DNA of 64,000 nucleotides from Mucilaginibacter paludis DSM 18603. GTDB taxonomy: Bacteria > Bacteroidota > Bacteroidia > Sphingobacteriales > Sphingobacteriaceae. Where the stretch lies: positions 3,986,432 to 4,050,431 of the forward strand of contig NZ_CM001403.1 in the NCBI RefSeq assembly GCF_000166195.2, written 5' to 3'. Below the pieces are notes generated by a model, which ran no database searches, was not told the origin of the DNA, and worked only from the letters and a program-made list of their open reading frames with translations. The translations under genes were made by a program, and so were the position numbers. Positions 35,663 through 45,144 of this stretch are shown here, in pieces. Position 1 is the stretch's first letter. Each line of letters begins with the position of its first letter.

Positions 35663-36294
35663 TGTTCTGTTACTAAGTAAGATTTTATAAGTTTTTTCAT
35701 ATATACTTTCATCCTCGGCTTGATATTCCCTTCTAAAAAGGCCTCGTCGCTAATATCATGCCCAATCATCAGCGAAGCGATATGGGGCCAATTAATAATA
35801 TAATTTTTGGTTCCGAATATGGTCATGATCGTAAATTCCTGATCGGTGTCCGCATCAAATAACCCATTATCAACGCCTTCCTGAATTATTTTTTTAAATT
35901 CGAGTATATTGGTCATCAATATACTGGTCATTTTATCGGTCAGGTCTGTCCGTTTGTTTAACGAGAGCTCCCTGTTGATCAGTTTTTGAAAACAACTGTT
36001 GGTAATAATACGGTCAACATAATTATCTATACAGCGTTCCATCTTATCCCAGGCCGTAATACTGTCATCATTTCCAATATTTTGCAGTAAAGTTCTGAAA
36101 GCTGATATTTTACGTTCAAATACGGCCAGGTATAGTCCTTCTTTTGAGCCGAAATAATAATTAAGCATAGCCATGTTTACACCTGCTTCGCCCGAGATCA
36201 TCCGGGTTGAGGCTCCATCATAACCAAGTTCAGAGAAAACTTTCTCCGCTACATCGATGATGTGGTCTTTCTTATCTATTTTATCTTTATCCAT
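35659..36294 (-). CDS. TetR-family repressor of the efflux operon
   Basis: A 211-residue regulator from the ATG at 36294; a TTG upstream in frame is less likely. The N-terminal HTH is typical (DHIIDVAEKVFSELGYDGASTRMISGEAGVNMAMLNYYFGSKEGLYLAVFERK), followed by an all-helical ligand domain of the TetR_C type. It is the first gene of the TetR-TolC-HlyD-MFS operon, overlapping the TolC gene by four bases. A perfect 24-bp palindrome directly upstream of its start is a clear candidate autoregulatory operator, so substrate drugs probably induce their own exporter. Confidence 0.92.
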   Translation of the reverse strand: MDKDKIDKKDHIIDVAEKVFSELGYDGASTRMISGEAGVNMAMLNYYFGSKEGLYLAVFERKISAFRTLLQNIGNDDSITAWDKMERCIDNYVDRIITNSCFQKLINRELSLNKRTDLTDKMTSILMTNILEFKKIIQEGVDNGLFDADTDQEFTIMTIFGTKNYIINWPHIASLMIGHDISDEAFLEGNIKPRMKVYMKKLIKSYLVTEQ

Positions 36295-36312
36295 TGCTAA
36301 TATCCACCACAA

Positions 36313-36336
36313 AATTAATCAAACGATTGATTAATT
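36313..36336. promoter_or_regulatory. TetR-type operator palindrome
   Basis: Perfect 10-bp arms AATTAATCAA (36313-36322) and TTGATTAATT (36327-36336) with a 4-bp spacer, 18 bp before the TetR start. Size and placement fit a TetR-family dimer site controlling the efflux operon. Confidence 0.75.
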
Positions 36337-36566
36337 CAATTACCTGAATGTCATTATTATGTAAAAGCATTATTAACTATATAGTCATTTGTTTTGTGGG
36401 TTATCTATTTTTCAACAAATAGGTCAATTGTTTGCGATTTTGGCATTTTTATAACGGATTTAACCGGTAATTCTAAATGCCTTACTGTAATTCACACACA
36501 TGTTACATAAGTAAAATCAGCGGTTACAAACAGTTTTTATTACCTTTCATCATTTTATTAATAAAT

Positions 36567-39023
36567 ATGAGGTTATATAAAATAGTATGTGTGTTTTTGC
36601 TGCTTACGTCGGCAGCCTGGGCACAAACGGCGCCACGGGCGGGCATTGCCGATATTAAACAGGCATTTAAAAAACTGAATGTTTTAGGCAGTGTATTGTA
36701 TGTGGCCGCCCATCCGGACGACGAAAATACCCGTTTGCTGGCTTACCTTGCCCAGGAGAAGCATTACCGCACCGGTTATTTATCATTAACCCGGGGCGAT
36801 GGCGGGCAAAACCTGATTGGTAACGAGCAGAGTGAACTTTTAGGCCTGATACGTACGCAGGAACTTTTAGCTGCACGCCGCATGGACGGTGCCGAACAGT
36901 TTTTTAGCCGGGCTAATGATTTTGGCTTTTCAAAAGGCCCCGATGAAACTTTAAAAATTTGGGATAGGGAAGAGGTACTGGGAGATGTTGTTTGGGTGAT
37001 CCGCAGGTTTAAACCCGATGTCATCATCTGCCGTTTCCCCACTACTGGCGAAGGCGGGCACGGGCACCATACATCGTCGGCTATACTGGCCCAGGAAGCC
37101 TTTACGGCTGCCGCCGACCCCAAACGTTTTCCGGAGCAACTGGCATACGTGCAACCCTGGCAGGCCAAACGCCTGTTATGGAACACCTTTAATTTTGGTG
37201 CCGCCAATACCACCGCGGCCGACCAGTTTAAAATAGATGTAGGTGTTTATAATTCATTATTGGGCAAAGGCTATGGCGAAATTGCAGCCGAGAGCCGGTC
37301 TAACCATAAAAGCCAAGGCTTTGGCTCGGCCAGGCAACGCGGCGAGGCGATAGAATATTTTAAAACCATACTGGGCGATGCGCCGCATACCGACCTGATG
37401 GATGGCATTACCACTACATGGAAACGGGTTAGCGGAGTTGAGGGTATTGATGCCAATATCCAGATCATCAACAAAGAGTTTGATGAAAACGCACCCGAGA
37501 AGTCGGTACCGGCTTTAGTGAAGGTATTGGCCAGGGTTGAAAAAATATCCGGCAGCTACTGGCGCGAACAAAAAACCAAAGAGTTGAAAAATTTAATTGC
37601 CGCCTGCGCGGGATTATGGTTTGAAGCCTACAGCACCGAGGCAAGTTATGCCCTTGGTGATAGCATTAGCATCCGGTCGCAAATCATAAACCGTTATAGC
37701 AACCGGGTAAAAATTAACAGTATCAGCATAGCCGGTACTACGCAAACTTTGGCCACTGTTGTTCCGGCAAACCAGCTGCAAACATTTGATAGCAAAACTA
37801 TCGCCGGTAAATTAACACAGCCTTATTGGTTAGAAATGCCACGGAGCTTAGGGTCGTACCATATTGCTTCGCAGCAACTGGTGGGTAACCCTGAAAATCC
37901 GGATCTGCCAAAAGTTGAAGTTGAATTTATTGTTGAAGGCAAGCCCATCCGGCTGGAACGCCGCATAGTTTATAAATATGTTGATCCGGTGCGCGGCGAA
38001 GTATACCGCCCTATTGAAATTGCACCGCCCGTAACGGCTAATATTGATAATCCGGTTTATATTTTTAAAGATAACCAGCCACAGAATATTTTGGTGAAAA
38101 TTAAGAGCTTTACCCAGGCAGCTGGCAGCATAGCGTTAAGAGCACCGGCGGGGTGGAAGATCTCTCCTGAGAAAATCAATTTCACAGGAAAGAAAAAGGG
38201 CGACGAATGGACCGAATCCTTCGCGATAACACCTGCGGAAACTCAGCCTAAAACTGATGTTTTACAGGTGGTAACCACCTGTAACGGGAAAGACTACAGC
38301 ATGGCTTTGCAGCGTATTAGCTATGAGCACATCCCGGTTATAACCCTGTTTCCGCCGGCGCAAGCCAAGCTGGTAAAGCTTGATCTGCAAACGCCGGGCA
38401 AAAACATCGGCTACATAGCCGGAGCCGGCGATATGGTACCCGATGCTTTAAGGCAGGTTGGCTATAAGGTAACCTTGCTGCATGAAGAAGATATGATGAA
38501 AGGCGACTTATCCAGTTACGATGCTATTGTTACCGGCGTTAGGGCTTATAACATCAATGATCGTTTAATTGTAGAGCAGCCCAGGCTAATGGAGTATGTA
38601 AAAAATGGCGGCAACCTGGTGATCCAGTACAATAACAACGCTGGCTTGGTACTTAATAACATTGGCCCTTATCCGTTTAAAGTAGTTAACCAGCGCGTTA
38701 CCGACGAAAATGCCAAAGTTACCATCCTCGAGCCTAAAAGCGCCTTGTTAAATTATCCCAATAAAATAACTGGAAACGATTTTGACGGTTGGGTGCAGGA
38801 GCGGGGCCTGTATTTTGTAAGCGGGGCCGATGCCCAATATCAGGCGGTACTGCAAATGAACGACCCGGGCGAAACGCCAAATGCCGGATCGCTCATTACA
38901 ACCAACTATGGCAAAGGGCGCTTTACCTATACCTCGCTTTCGTTTTTCAGGCAGTTGCCTGCTGGGGTGCCCGGGGCATTCAGGCTATTTGTTAATTTAT
39001 TGAGTAAACCCAACATTAATTAA
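36567..39023 (+). CDS. secreted PIG-L family deacetylase
   Basis: An 818-residue exported protein from the ATG at 36567 (signal peptide ending AAWAQ). The N-terminal third is a LmbE/PIG-L zinc deacetylase: AHPDDE at residues 48-53 and HGHH at 165-168 supply the ligands, with TRGDGGQNLIG and RFKPDVIICRFPTTG as family motifs. The middle is beta-sandwich. The C-terminal part (VTGVRAYNINDRLIVEQPRLMEYVKNGGNLVIQYN) resembles a glutamine-amidotransferase/ThuA-like fold. The substrate is probably an N-acetylated sugar. It is divergent from the TetR gene. Its last 73 bp are duplicated, with the following tatA gene, 13.4 kb downstream. Confidence 0.9.
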   Translation: MRLYKIVCVFLLLTSAAWAQTAPRAGIADIKQAFKKLNVLGSVLYVAAHPDDENTRLLAYLAQEKHYRTGYLSLTRGDGGQNLIGNEQSELLGLIRTQELLAARRMDGAEQFFSRANDFGFSKGPDETLKIWDREEVLGDVVWVIRRFKPDVIICRFPTTGEGGHGHHTSSAILAQEAFTAAADPKRFPEQLAYVQPWQAKRLLWNTFNFGAANTTAADQFKIDVGVYNSLLGKGYGEIAAESRSNHKSQGFGSARQRGEAIEYFKTILGDAPHTDLMDGITTTWKRVSGVEGIDANIQIINKEFDENAPEKSVPALVKVLARVEKISGSYWREQKTKELKNLIAACAGLWFEAYSTEASYALGDSISIRSQIINRYSNRVKINSISIAGTTQTLATVVPANQLQTFDSKTIAGKLTQPYWLEMPRSLGSYHIASQQLVGNPENPDLPKVEVEFIVEGKPIRLERRIVYKYVDPVRGEVYRPIEIAPPVTANIDNPVYIFKDNQPQNILVKIKSFTQAAGSIALRAPAGWKISPEKINFTGKKKGDEWTESFAITPAETQPKTDVLQVVTTCNGKDYSMALQRISYEHIPVITLFPPAQAKLVKLDLQTPGKNIGYIAGAGDMVPDALRQVGYKVTLLHEEDMMKGDLSSYDAIVTGVRAYNINDRLIVEQPRLMEYVKNGGNLVIQYNNNAGLVLNNIGPYPFKVVNQRVTDENAKVTILEPKSALLNYPNKITGNDFDGWVQERGLYFVSGADAQYQAVLQMNDPGETPNAGSLITTNYGKGRFTYTSLSFFRQLPAGVPGAFRLFVNLLSKPNIN

Positions 39024-39344
39024 AATATTAAAAACTGAAATACCTTTGGCATCGTATGTCGAGTAATAACGTCTATCTATAACCATAAAATTAAACATCA
39101 CGTTAAACGCAACTCTTTTGTTTTTAAGCGCGCCCGATATTACTATTATACTGGTTATCGCGTTGGTACTCTTTGGCGGAAAAAAACTTCCCGAACTGGC
39201 CCGCGGCTTAGGCTCGGGGATCAAAGAATTTAAGGACGCTACTTCGGGTGTTAAGCCTCTATATGATATCCCTAAGGCCGCCGCCTTACCAGCGGTGCCG
39301 GAGGCCAATGAGCACCATCCGTTGTAAACTTGTTTTCTATACTC
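38951..39344 (+). repeat. left direct repeat flanking the 13-kb peptide island
   Basis: Segment holding the 3' end of the PIG-L gene, its intergenic spacer and a tatA gene. It matches 52331-52717 in order and orientation, with offsets of 13374-13380 bp and about 80 percent identity by eye over the tatA frame. Similarity stops at TTTTCTATAC, inside what in the right copy is the left arm of a terminator, where an IS3 remnant begins. Confidence 0.75.
39118..39327 (+). CDS. tatA: TatA/TatE-family translocase subunit, copy with a damaged start codon
   Basis: A 69-residue TatA-like protein (LSAPDITIILVIALVLFGGKKLPELARGLGSGIKEFKDAT): a short TM helix, then an amphipathic helix. In the second copy (52474) translation begins at an ATG that here reads ACG (39100-39102); no other ATG is in frame. 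I mark the first usable start as the TTG at 39118, which removes six residues but keeps the membrane helix. It may be poorly translated or dead. It follows the PIG-L gene by about 95 bp. It has no following terminator, since the repeat breaks off there. Confidence 0.6.
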   Translation: MFLSAPDITIILVIALVLFGGKKLPELARGLGSGIKEFKDATSGVKPLYDIPKAAALPAVPEANEHHPL

Positions 39345-39419
39345 CCTTCAGCGTTTTCCATATTTCCGCATCTTTTCTTTTTTGCTTCTTTTTTCTTTTA
39401 CCTCAAGCCGCCAATGTGT

Positions 39420-39497
39420 TTAACTTTCTACCGGAGTCCGGTGTTCCAATGACTTGTGCCTCCTTTCCTGGTTATAGAAATTGATTGCCACTTTATC
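39420..39497 (-). pseudogene. C-terminal remnant of an IS3-family OrfB
   Basis: On the minus strand this reads DKVAINFYNQERRHKSLEHR and TPVES then stop, the typical C-terminal signature of IS3-family OrfB. An in-frame stop lies just upstream, so only the tail survives. The T-rich tract at 39345-39405 matches in order and wording the one downstream of orfB in the intact elements of this window, but with many differences: a related, not identical, element once sat here. Confidence 0.7.
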
Positions 39498-39585
39498 CCC
39501 TTAAATAAGCCCAGCCCGTCTTCGGCTGGTTGTAAAAAACGTGTTCGTACCTCATTGTGCTCTCCATTCTACAAATCGTTTCATA

Positions 39586-40872
39586 CTATTTTAAAGTTGG
39601 TGAGAGATTTTTTAATATTCTAGATAACAAGCTTGTGTTACTTGTTATTATTTCGGCATCAGCTTCCATCCCATTTTTTATAGTAATTGACTTATGTTTT
39701 GGCAAATTTTGAATCTTGAATTTAACTGTGGACATGAAAATACTATCCTTCAATGGAACGTCAGTTATAAAGTATATTTTCCCTCGCACAATACCATATT
39801 CTTGATAGGGATAACCTTTTAACTTTATTAGAACATCCTGACCAGCTTCTACCTTTCCCATATTAAATTGAGGTATTGGCATTTCGCCAAAAAAATCCTG
39901 GCTGCCAGAATGAATATATAATAATTCTTGACTTGGATTTACAAATTGATTTTCCTGTAAAGCCAGTGAAAAAATAACTTTTCCGGACTCTGGCGCACAT
40001 AATATATATTGGCTTTTCCAGTTTTCAATGTCACTTATTAAGCTATTAAGACTTTGCAAAAAAAGTGTTTTTGACTCGCCAATATGGCGATCTATCTCCA
40101 AAATCTCTTTTTGCTTAGTAGAATAATCAGAATAGTTTGTGAGAATTGAGGATTTTATTTGAGCTACTGGAACTTGGCTAGAAAAGAATATAGCTTCCTG
40201 TCGGTTTAACTCCATTTTAGCTTCTACTTTTTGTTCAAAAAGCCTTTTATGCATTTCATATTCTTGAGTCGCTAAAGAAACTTGTTTATCTTGTAGTGCC
40301 TTTTGACTGGTTAAGTTCTCGCGTTCCTTTAAAATATCTGAAAGATCCTTTTGCAAAAGGGATCTTTGTTTTAAATAAAATCCATTTCCAGTTGAAGCTT
40401 TATATGTTAAATATGACTGATAAAATATCTCATAATTTTTTTGCAATTCGCCTAATTGATATACTTCCGAATCTGGCAAAGCCAAAAATGTGAAATATCG
40501 AGTTACTAATGCATTCTTCTGTGCGACCTTGAGCTCGCTTAAAAGTTGGAGAACACTTTTATGATCCGCTGTGCTTTCAATATATCCGAGGGGTTGACCA
40601 CTAATTACATCTTCATTTTCTTTTACAAGAAGCTTTATTAATTTACCCGAAACCCTCGGTGAAATCGATTTTGGTGCGTTCAAGGAATTAATTTTCAACT
40701 TGCTTATGATGACATCTGGATAGCTAATGAATTCAGACAGAGCAAGTATTAAAACTAAAATTGCAAAAAATACGATCATGCCCCACCGTATTAACCATGA
40801 GGGGGGCGCTGCGATTATTTCGTCTATTTCCTCGCTGTGATGGGAAAGAATGTTATCAGATTCAGTTTTCAT
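39586..40872 (-). CDS. HlyD-family secretion protein of the peptide island
   Basis: A 428-residue adaptor of the bacteriocin-secretion type: N-terminal cytoplasmic part, one TM segment (WGMIVFFAILVLILALSEFI), a lipoyl half motif (ISPRVSGKLIKLLVKENEDVISGQPLGYIES), a long coiled-coil region to about residue 260, then the second half motif (CAPESGKVIFSLALQENQFVNPSQELLYIH) and a beta-barrel. It lies 10 bp downstream of the C39-peptidase ABC transporter, the usual pairing for export of processed peptides in Gram-negative bacteria. It is the last gene of the minus-strand island operon. The outer-membrane channel is not encoded in the island and would be a host TolC. Confidence 0.92.
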   Translation of the reverse strand: MKTESDNILSHHSEEIDEIIAAPPSWLIRWGMIVFFAILVLILALSEFISYPDVIISKLKINSLNAPKSISPRVSGKLIKLLVKENEDVISGQPLGYIESTADHKSVLQLLSELKVAQKNALVTRYFTFLALPDSEVYQLGELQKNYEIFYQSYLTYKASTGNGFYLKQRSLLQKDLSDILKERENLTSQKALQDKQVSLATQEYEMHKRLFEQKVEAKMELNRQEAIFFSSQVPVAQIKSSILTNYSDYSTKQKEILEIDRHIGESKTLFLQSLNSLISDIENWKSQYILCAPESGKVIFSLALQENQFVNPSQELLYIHSGSQDFFGEMPIPQFNMGKVEAGQDVLIKLKGYPYQEYGIVRGKIYFITDVPLKDSIFMSTVKFKIQNLPKHKSITIKNGMEADAEIITSNTSLLSRILKNLSPTLK

Positions 40873-40882
40873 GACTATGAAT

Positions 40883-43063
40883 TTAGGATCCTAATTCAAG
40901 TTGGTTTTTAACGAGACCGTGATATTCTCCTTTAATATTATTTAATTCCATATGTGTTCCTTGTTCTATTATTCGCCCCTTAGACAATACGATAATATTA
41001 TCCGCATTTCTCACCGTACTCAAACGATGAGCGACCACTATCACCGTTCGCCCAGTGAAAAAATCTTTAAGGTTGTCCATGATGACCTTTTCGTTGTTCG
41101 CATCGAGAGAATTTGTGGCCTCATCAAAAAAAATATAATGCGGATCTTTATATACAGCTCGGGCAATAAGTAATCTTTGCCTTTGACCTTGACTAATGCC
41201 ATTCCCACCAGACCCAATCTTTGTGTTTAAGCCTAATGGTAAGGCTTCGATAAATTCTTGAATGTTTGCGACCTTGATAGCCCTTTCGATCTGCTCTGGG
41301 TTGGGGTGATCATCCCCTACGGCGATATTCCCAGCAATCGTATCTGAAAAAATGAAGCCATCCTGCATGACTACTCCACAGGTTTTGCGCCATTCTTTAA
41401 AACTTATCTGGTTTAAATTAGTGTCACCTACTTTGATCTCACCTTTTTCTGCTTGGTAAAAGCGTAAAAGCAATTTTAAAATAGTAGTTTTTCCGCTGCC
41501 ACTCATGCCTACTATCGCTGTGGTTTTACCTTCAGGAACTTGAAGGTTTACATTTTCCAATATAGGATCGTTACCAGCACCAGGATATCTAAATGTTAAG
41601 TTAGAAATTGAAATACTTTTATTACTTGGAAGATCGTACACCCAATGTTTATCAACTGACTCTTCATCATCCAATCCGTGAACTTCATTCAACCTTTCTA
41701 AACTTATTTTCGCATCTTGATAGCCTTGCATTAGGCCGAGCAATTGTTCAATAGGTGAATTTAATTGGCTTGCCATATATTGAACCGCCATCATACCCCC
41801 CAAAGTCAGATTACCTTCAATCACCGCTTTAGCGCTTATAAAGGTTATCAAAATATTTTTCCCCTGATTTATGAAACTAGATCCTGCTTGCTGATATTGA
41901 CTCAAGGCCAAGCTTTTCACACTATATCTGAATAAACGTGCTTGTATACTCTCCCAATGCCATCGTTTCTGTTGTTCGCAATTATGTAGTTTAATTTCTT
42001 GAATTCCGGTAATTAACTCAACCATATTACTTTGATTATTGGCAGAATTAGTAAATTGTCTTTGATCGAGTTCTCGGCGGCGTTTCATGAATATTAGGAT
42101 AGCCGAGGTATAAAGGATGGTACTAACAAGAAAAATGAGTAGGATCTGAGTATTGTAAAAAGCAACAACAACGATGTATAAAGCTAAATTCAAAAGCGAA
42201 AATAAAGTATTGAGCGTCGTTCCAGTTAAAAAAGATTCTATGCGTTTATGGTCATTCATCCTCTGCATAATATCACCGGTACGTTTACTTTCAAAAAAGC
42301 CCATTGGCAGTCGCATTAATTTCGCAAGGAAGTTTGTAAGAATGGATATATTTATTCTAGTTGTCATATGTAGCATTATCCACGATCTTATAAATCCAAC
42401 ACTCATGGTCCCCAAGAACAACATTATTTGAGCAATGAGTATAATGTTGACAAAACTTAAATTGCGGGTATTTATACCTGTATCAACAATCTGTTGAGTC
42501 AATAATGGAGCAATTAACTGAAGGATGCTTCCTATAGCCAAACCAAAAAACAACTGTATTATGAGTCTTGTATATGCGCGTCGGTAATTGAATAGTACTG
42601 TCCAATTAAGGCCTGTTTTTTTGTCATCTTCTCCCTCATAAAATTGTGGGGTGGGCGAAATAAAAAGAGCGATCCCGCTATTTTGTTGTGTCTTACCGAA
42701 CCAACTATCGACAAATTCTTGAGCAGTAAATTTTATAACACCGAGGGCGGGATCAGCTATATGGTATTTACCCTTCTTTTTTTTGTATAATATAACGAAA
42801 TGTCGTTGCTGCCAATGAAGAATACAAGGTAAGACCGCTGTATTAAGTTGCTCTATGTTGACTTTGGCTCCAAGAGTTCGAAAACCTATTTTTTCAGCCG
42901 CCTCGCTAACACCCAATAATGAAACACCGATTTTATTAATGTTAGAATATTCTCTTAACCGTTGAATTGAATAATTGCGACCATAATATTTGGCCAACAT
43001 TCTTAGACATGTCGGGCCGCAATCCATTTGATCGTGCTGTTTGTAGAAAGGAAATGCTTTCAA
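40883..43063 (-). CDS. peptidase-containing ABC transporter (C39 PCAT)
   Basis: A 726-residue bifunctional exporter that cuts leaders after a double glycine and exports the core. N-terminal C39 peptidase with Cys15 (MDCGPTCLRML), His88 (HFVILY) and Asp104 (ADPALG); all three catalytic residues are present. A six-helix membrane domain follows (about residues 160-440), then the NBD: Walker A GMSGSGKTT, Q loop VMQDGFIFSDT, signature ISQGQRQRLLIARA, Walker B YIFFDEATNSLD. Upstream in the same operon lies a 74-residue peptide with a matching GG leader; the HlyD adaptor follows 10 bp later. This is the maturation and export machine of the island. Confidence 0.95.
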   Translation of the reverse strand: MKAFPFYKQHDQMDCGPTCLRMLAKYYGRNYSIQRLREYSNINKIGVSLLGVSEAAEKIGFRTLGAKVNIEQLNTAVLPCILHWQQRHFVILYKKKKGKYHIADPALGVIKFTAQEFVDSWFGKTQQNSGIALFISPTPQFYEGEDDKKTGLNWTVLFNYRRAYTRLIIQLFFGLAIGSILQLIAPLLTQQIVDTGINTRNLSFVNIILIAQIMLFLGTMSVGFIRSWIMLHMTTRINISILTNFLAKLMRLPMGFFESKRTGDIMQRMNDHKRIESFLTGTTLNTLFSLLNLALYIVVVAFYNTQILLIFLVSTILYTSAILIFMKRRRELDQRQFTNSANNQSNMVELITGIQEIKLHNCEQQKRWHWESIQARLFRYSVKSLALSQYQQAGSSFINQGKNILITFISAKAVIEGNLTLGGMMAVQYMASQLNSPIEQLLGLMQGYQDAKISLERLNEVHGLDDEESVDKHWVYDLPSNKSISISNLTFRYPGAGNDPILENVNLQVPEGKTTAIVGMSGSGKTTILKLLLRFYQAEKGEIKVGDTNLNQISFKEWRKTCGVVMQDGFIFSDTIAGNIAVGDDHPNPEQIERAIKVANIQEFIEALPLGLNTKIGSGGNGISQGQRQRLLIARAVYKDPHYIFFDEATNSLDANNEKVIMDNLKDFFTGRTVIVVAHRLSTVRNADNIIVLSKGRIIEQGTHMELNNIKGEYHGLVKNQLELGS

Positions 43064-43132
43064 GGGCTTATTTATTAATATTTATCAGAAATATATCTTT
43101 GATATTGCATGAAGATCTATATTATACTTACG

Positions 43133-44236
43133 TCATTTAGTGCAAATCTCGAATTTTCGAACTTGACCGTATCCCTCTGAATTGACAACCACCACTTTTT
43201 TTCTCATATTCTCTTCCATTATCGATCTTGTGTAAAAAAAATGATCAAATGTTAATAGCTCTTTTAAAAGTTGTTGGTCATCAATAATATAAAAAATCGA
43301 ACCTTTTTTTGATTGAAAACCGTAATGGCCATTTATTCTCGTCTTTACTAGACGAGCGAAAAAGCCTCTTGATCCAGAAAGACGAATAATGTCATTTTGC
43401 TCGTTCCAAACGCCAAATTGCCACCCGGGAGTCCTAACCGTATATTCAAATAAACTTTTATTTGGTATGTAAGACGATACGAACCGTCCTGATACAGCAG
43501 CGTAATTATCAATAATTGATGCCTTTTTGTAATCTCCATTATTATAAAGAAATAATATTTCCGATTCAAAAGGTGACTTATAATTAATATAAACTTTAAG
43601 ATCATCAGCGTTTTCTTCAAATCGCTCATCGTCAGAATGAGAAATGAAGTTTAAGAAACTGAGGTCTTCTATCAGAGTTCTTTTTACACCGATTAGTTCC
43701 AATCTATTGACAAAATCATGATCTTCAAAACCATGCCTATCCATTTTTTCATCAAAGCCGTTTACGGCCTTAAAATCAGCTGTCCTAACACAAACTTTAG
43801 CTAATACGTCCGGTTTCGCTGCGCAAAGCAGGCTTTCTCTTTGAGATTTAATTGGTGTCAGTACTATATTTTCATCTTCGTTAAACTGCTCGTTAACATA
43901 GGTGGCAAATTGTGGACCGGCATAATAGTCTGCCCATATATTACACAAGATTTCTCCTTGAGCCAAATTAAAAGCAAGATTTTTGGCGTGGCTCGGATTC
44001 CATTGAGTAGGTTCAACAGTTCTATAATATTTTAGGATCCCATCAGAAATATACTTCTGAAAGTTCTCTTTTACCCACTTTTCCATCCCGTCATTGGAGT
44101 TATAATCCAATAGTATATATTCGAGCATTTGATAATCAGAGTTATCAATAATATTTTGTAGCAAAGTTTGTTTTAAGTGGTGTAACCGGTTCATCGATAC
44201 TATGCAAATCGAGATTTTAAATTTCTTTTTCATCAT
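43133..44236 (-). CDS. GT2-family glycosyltransferase of the peptide island
   Basis: A 367-residue cytoplasmic enzyme with a GT-A fold: FKISICIVSMNRLHHLKQTL at the N-terminus, LLDYNSNDGMEKW, NLAFNLAQGEILCNIWADYYAG at about residues 85-107 (the nucleotide-sugar Asp region), and the acceptor-side GFEDHDF near residue 169, as in the galactosyltransferase C-terminal domain. It overlaps the upstream gene by 20 bp, so both are coupled. In a peptide operon with a PCAT and a GG leader, the likely role is glycosylation of the peptide before export, as SunS does in glycocin clusters. The sugar and residue modified cannot be read from sequence. Confidence 0.8.
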   Translation of the reverse strand: MMKKKFKISICIVSMNRLHHLKQTLLQNIIDNSDYQMLEYILLDYNSNDGMEKWVKENFQKYISDGILKYYRTVEPTQWNPSHAKNLAFNLAQGEILCNIWADYYAGPQFATYVNEQFNEDENIVLTPIKSQRESLLCAAKPDVLAKVCVRTADFKAVNGFDEKMDRHGFEDHDFVNRLELIGVKRTLIEDLSFLNFISHSDDERFEENADDLKVYINYKSPFESEILFLYNNGDYKKASIIDNYAAVSGRFVSSYIPNKSLFEYTVRTPGWQFGVWNEQNDIIRLSGSRGFFARLVKTRINGHYGFQSKKGSIFYIIDDQQLLKELLTFDHFFYTRSIMEENMRKKVVVVNSEGYGQVRKFEICTK

Positions 44237-45047
44237 GGTATTTTCTTAACGATTGTTCAACAATATATCTCAGGAGATCTACCTCCTCGGGAGTAAGTGA
44301 CAAACTTTGGTTTATGAAGCGCTCAACTTTGTATTGGACTTCGAAAAAATTATTAACTTGTTCAAGTTGTTTAGATATGAAATCCTCACAAAGGTCCACC
44401 CAGTTCATAAGCCACTTCGGAAAGGTAACATGTGTACCATTCATGATTTCCCGAGTAATTTCATTAAGTGCAATCTCCGATTCGAGGAACTTTGCTTTTA
44501 TACATGAAACTTCTGGATAAGCACGCAAAGGCAAACGACCATTAAACTGTTGAGCGAGATTCAAGGCTTTGATGAAACCAACATTCAAATAAAATGCAAG
44601 TGTCAAAATCAATTCATTATCAATTTTTTCGTTAAACATGGCATCAAGAATGATTTTTGAAAATTCTCGTTTAAAAAAGTCATCTAGCTGTGTAGTAGGC
44701 AAATGATTGTAAAGCCCATATTTTATCGAATTAACCGGGAAAGGCATAAACAATCTATTAGGACCTAAGGTGTTTCTTTTGTTGCTTGACTCGGTAAGCC
44801 CAAAATAATTTTTGAAATAGCTATCCGTATCTTTAGCCAAACGGTAAGCTTGGGTATTTCTTGTCAGTAGAGCTAATCGGATATTTGATCCACTCAAATA
44901 ATTGAATTCGACATTAAAAGCTATTATAAAATTATTTGTACCCTGATCATTGGATAAATAGGGCATTATGCCATCTTTAAAGAGCCTTGACCACTGGGTT
45001 ATACAGCAGAACAAGGAAATGTTTAACCAGATCAAACTGTGTTTCAT
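44217..45047 (-). CDS. possible stand-alone SpaB_C-like (thiopeptide-type) biosynthesis protein
   Basis: A 276-residue protein with no signal peptide or catalytic motif I can name. The N-terminus (SLIWLNISLFCCITQWSRLFKDGIMPYLSN...FIIAFNVEF...SNIRLALLTR) follows the order of lanthipeptide dehydratase C-terminal (SpaB_C) domains: a WL-strand, a helix, then a P/S-x-(L/I)RLRL-like strand. A later F-x-N-S-I-K-Y-G resembles their ERYGG region, and long helices end the chain. This match is weak and from memory. No LanB glutamylation domain or LanC is encoded here. It overlaps the GT2 gene by 20 bp, so its role is tied to peptide modification; a scaffold or leader-binding role is an alternative. Confidence 0.5.
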   Translation of the reverse strand: MKHSLIWLNISLFCCITQWSRLFKDGIMPYLSNDQGTNNFIIAFNVEFNYLSGSNIRLALLTRNTQAYRLAKDTDSYFKNYFGLTESSNKRNTLGPNRLFMPFPVNSIKYGLYNHLPTTQLDDFFKREFSKIILDAMFNEKIDNELILTLAFYLNVGFIKALNLAQQFNGRLPLRAYPEVSCIKAKFLESEIALNEITREIMNGTHVTFPKWLMNWVDLCEDFISKQLEQVNNFFEVQYKVERFINQSLSLTPEEVDLLRYIVEQSLRKYHDEKEI

Positions 45048-45144
45048 ATATTACAAGTAATTATAATACCTACTTTGGAATCGTTTTAATTCTCGGATGC
45101 GACATTTTTTAAAGCGCATGGACCCTGTACGAAATCTATGAAAG

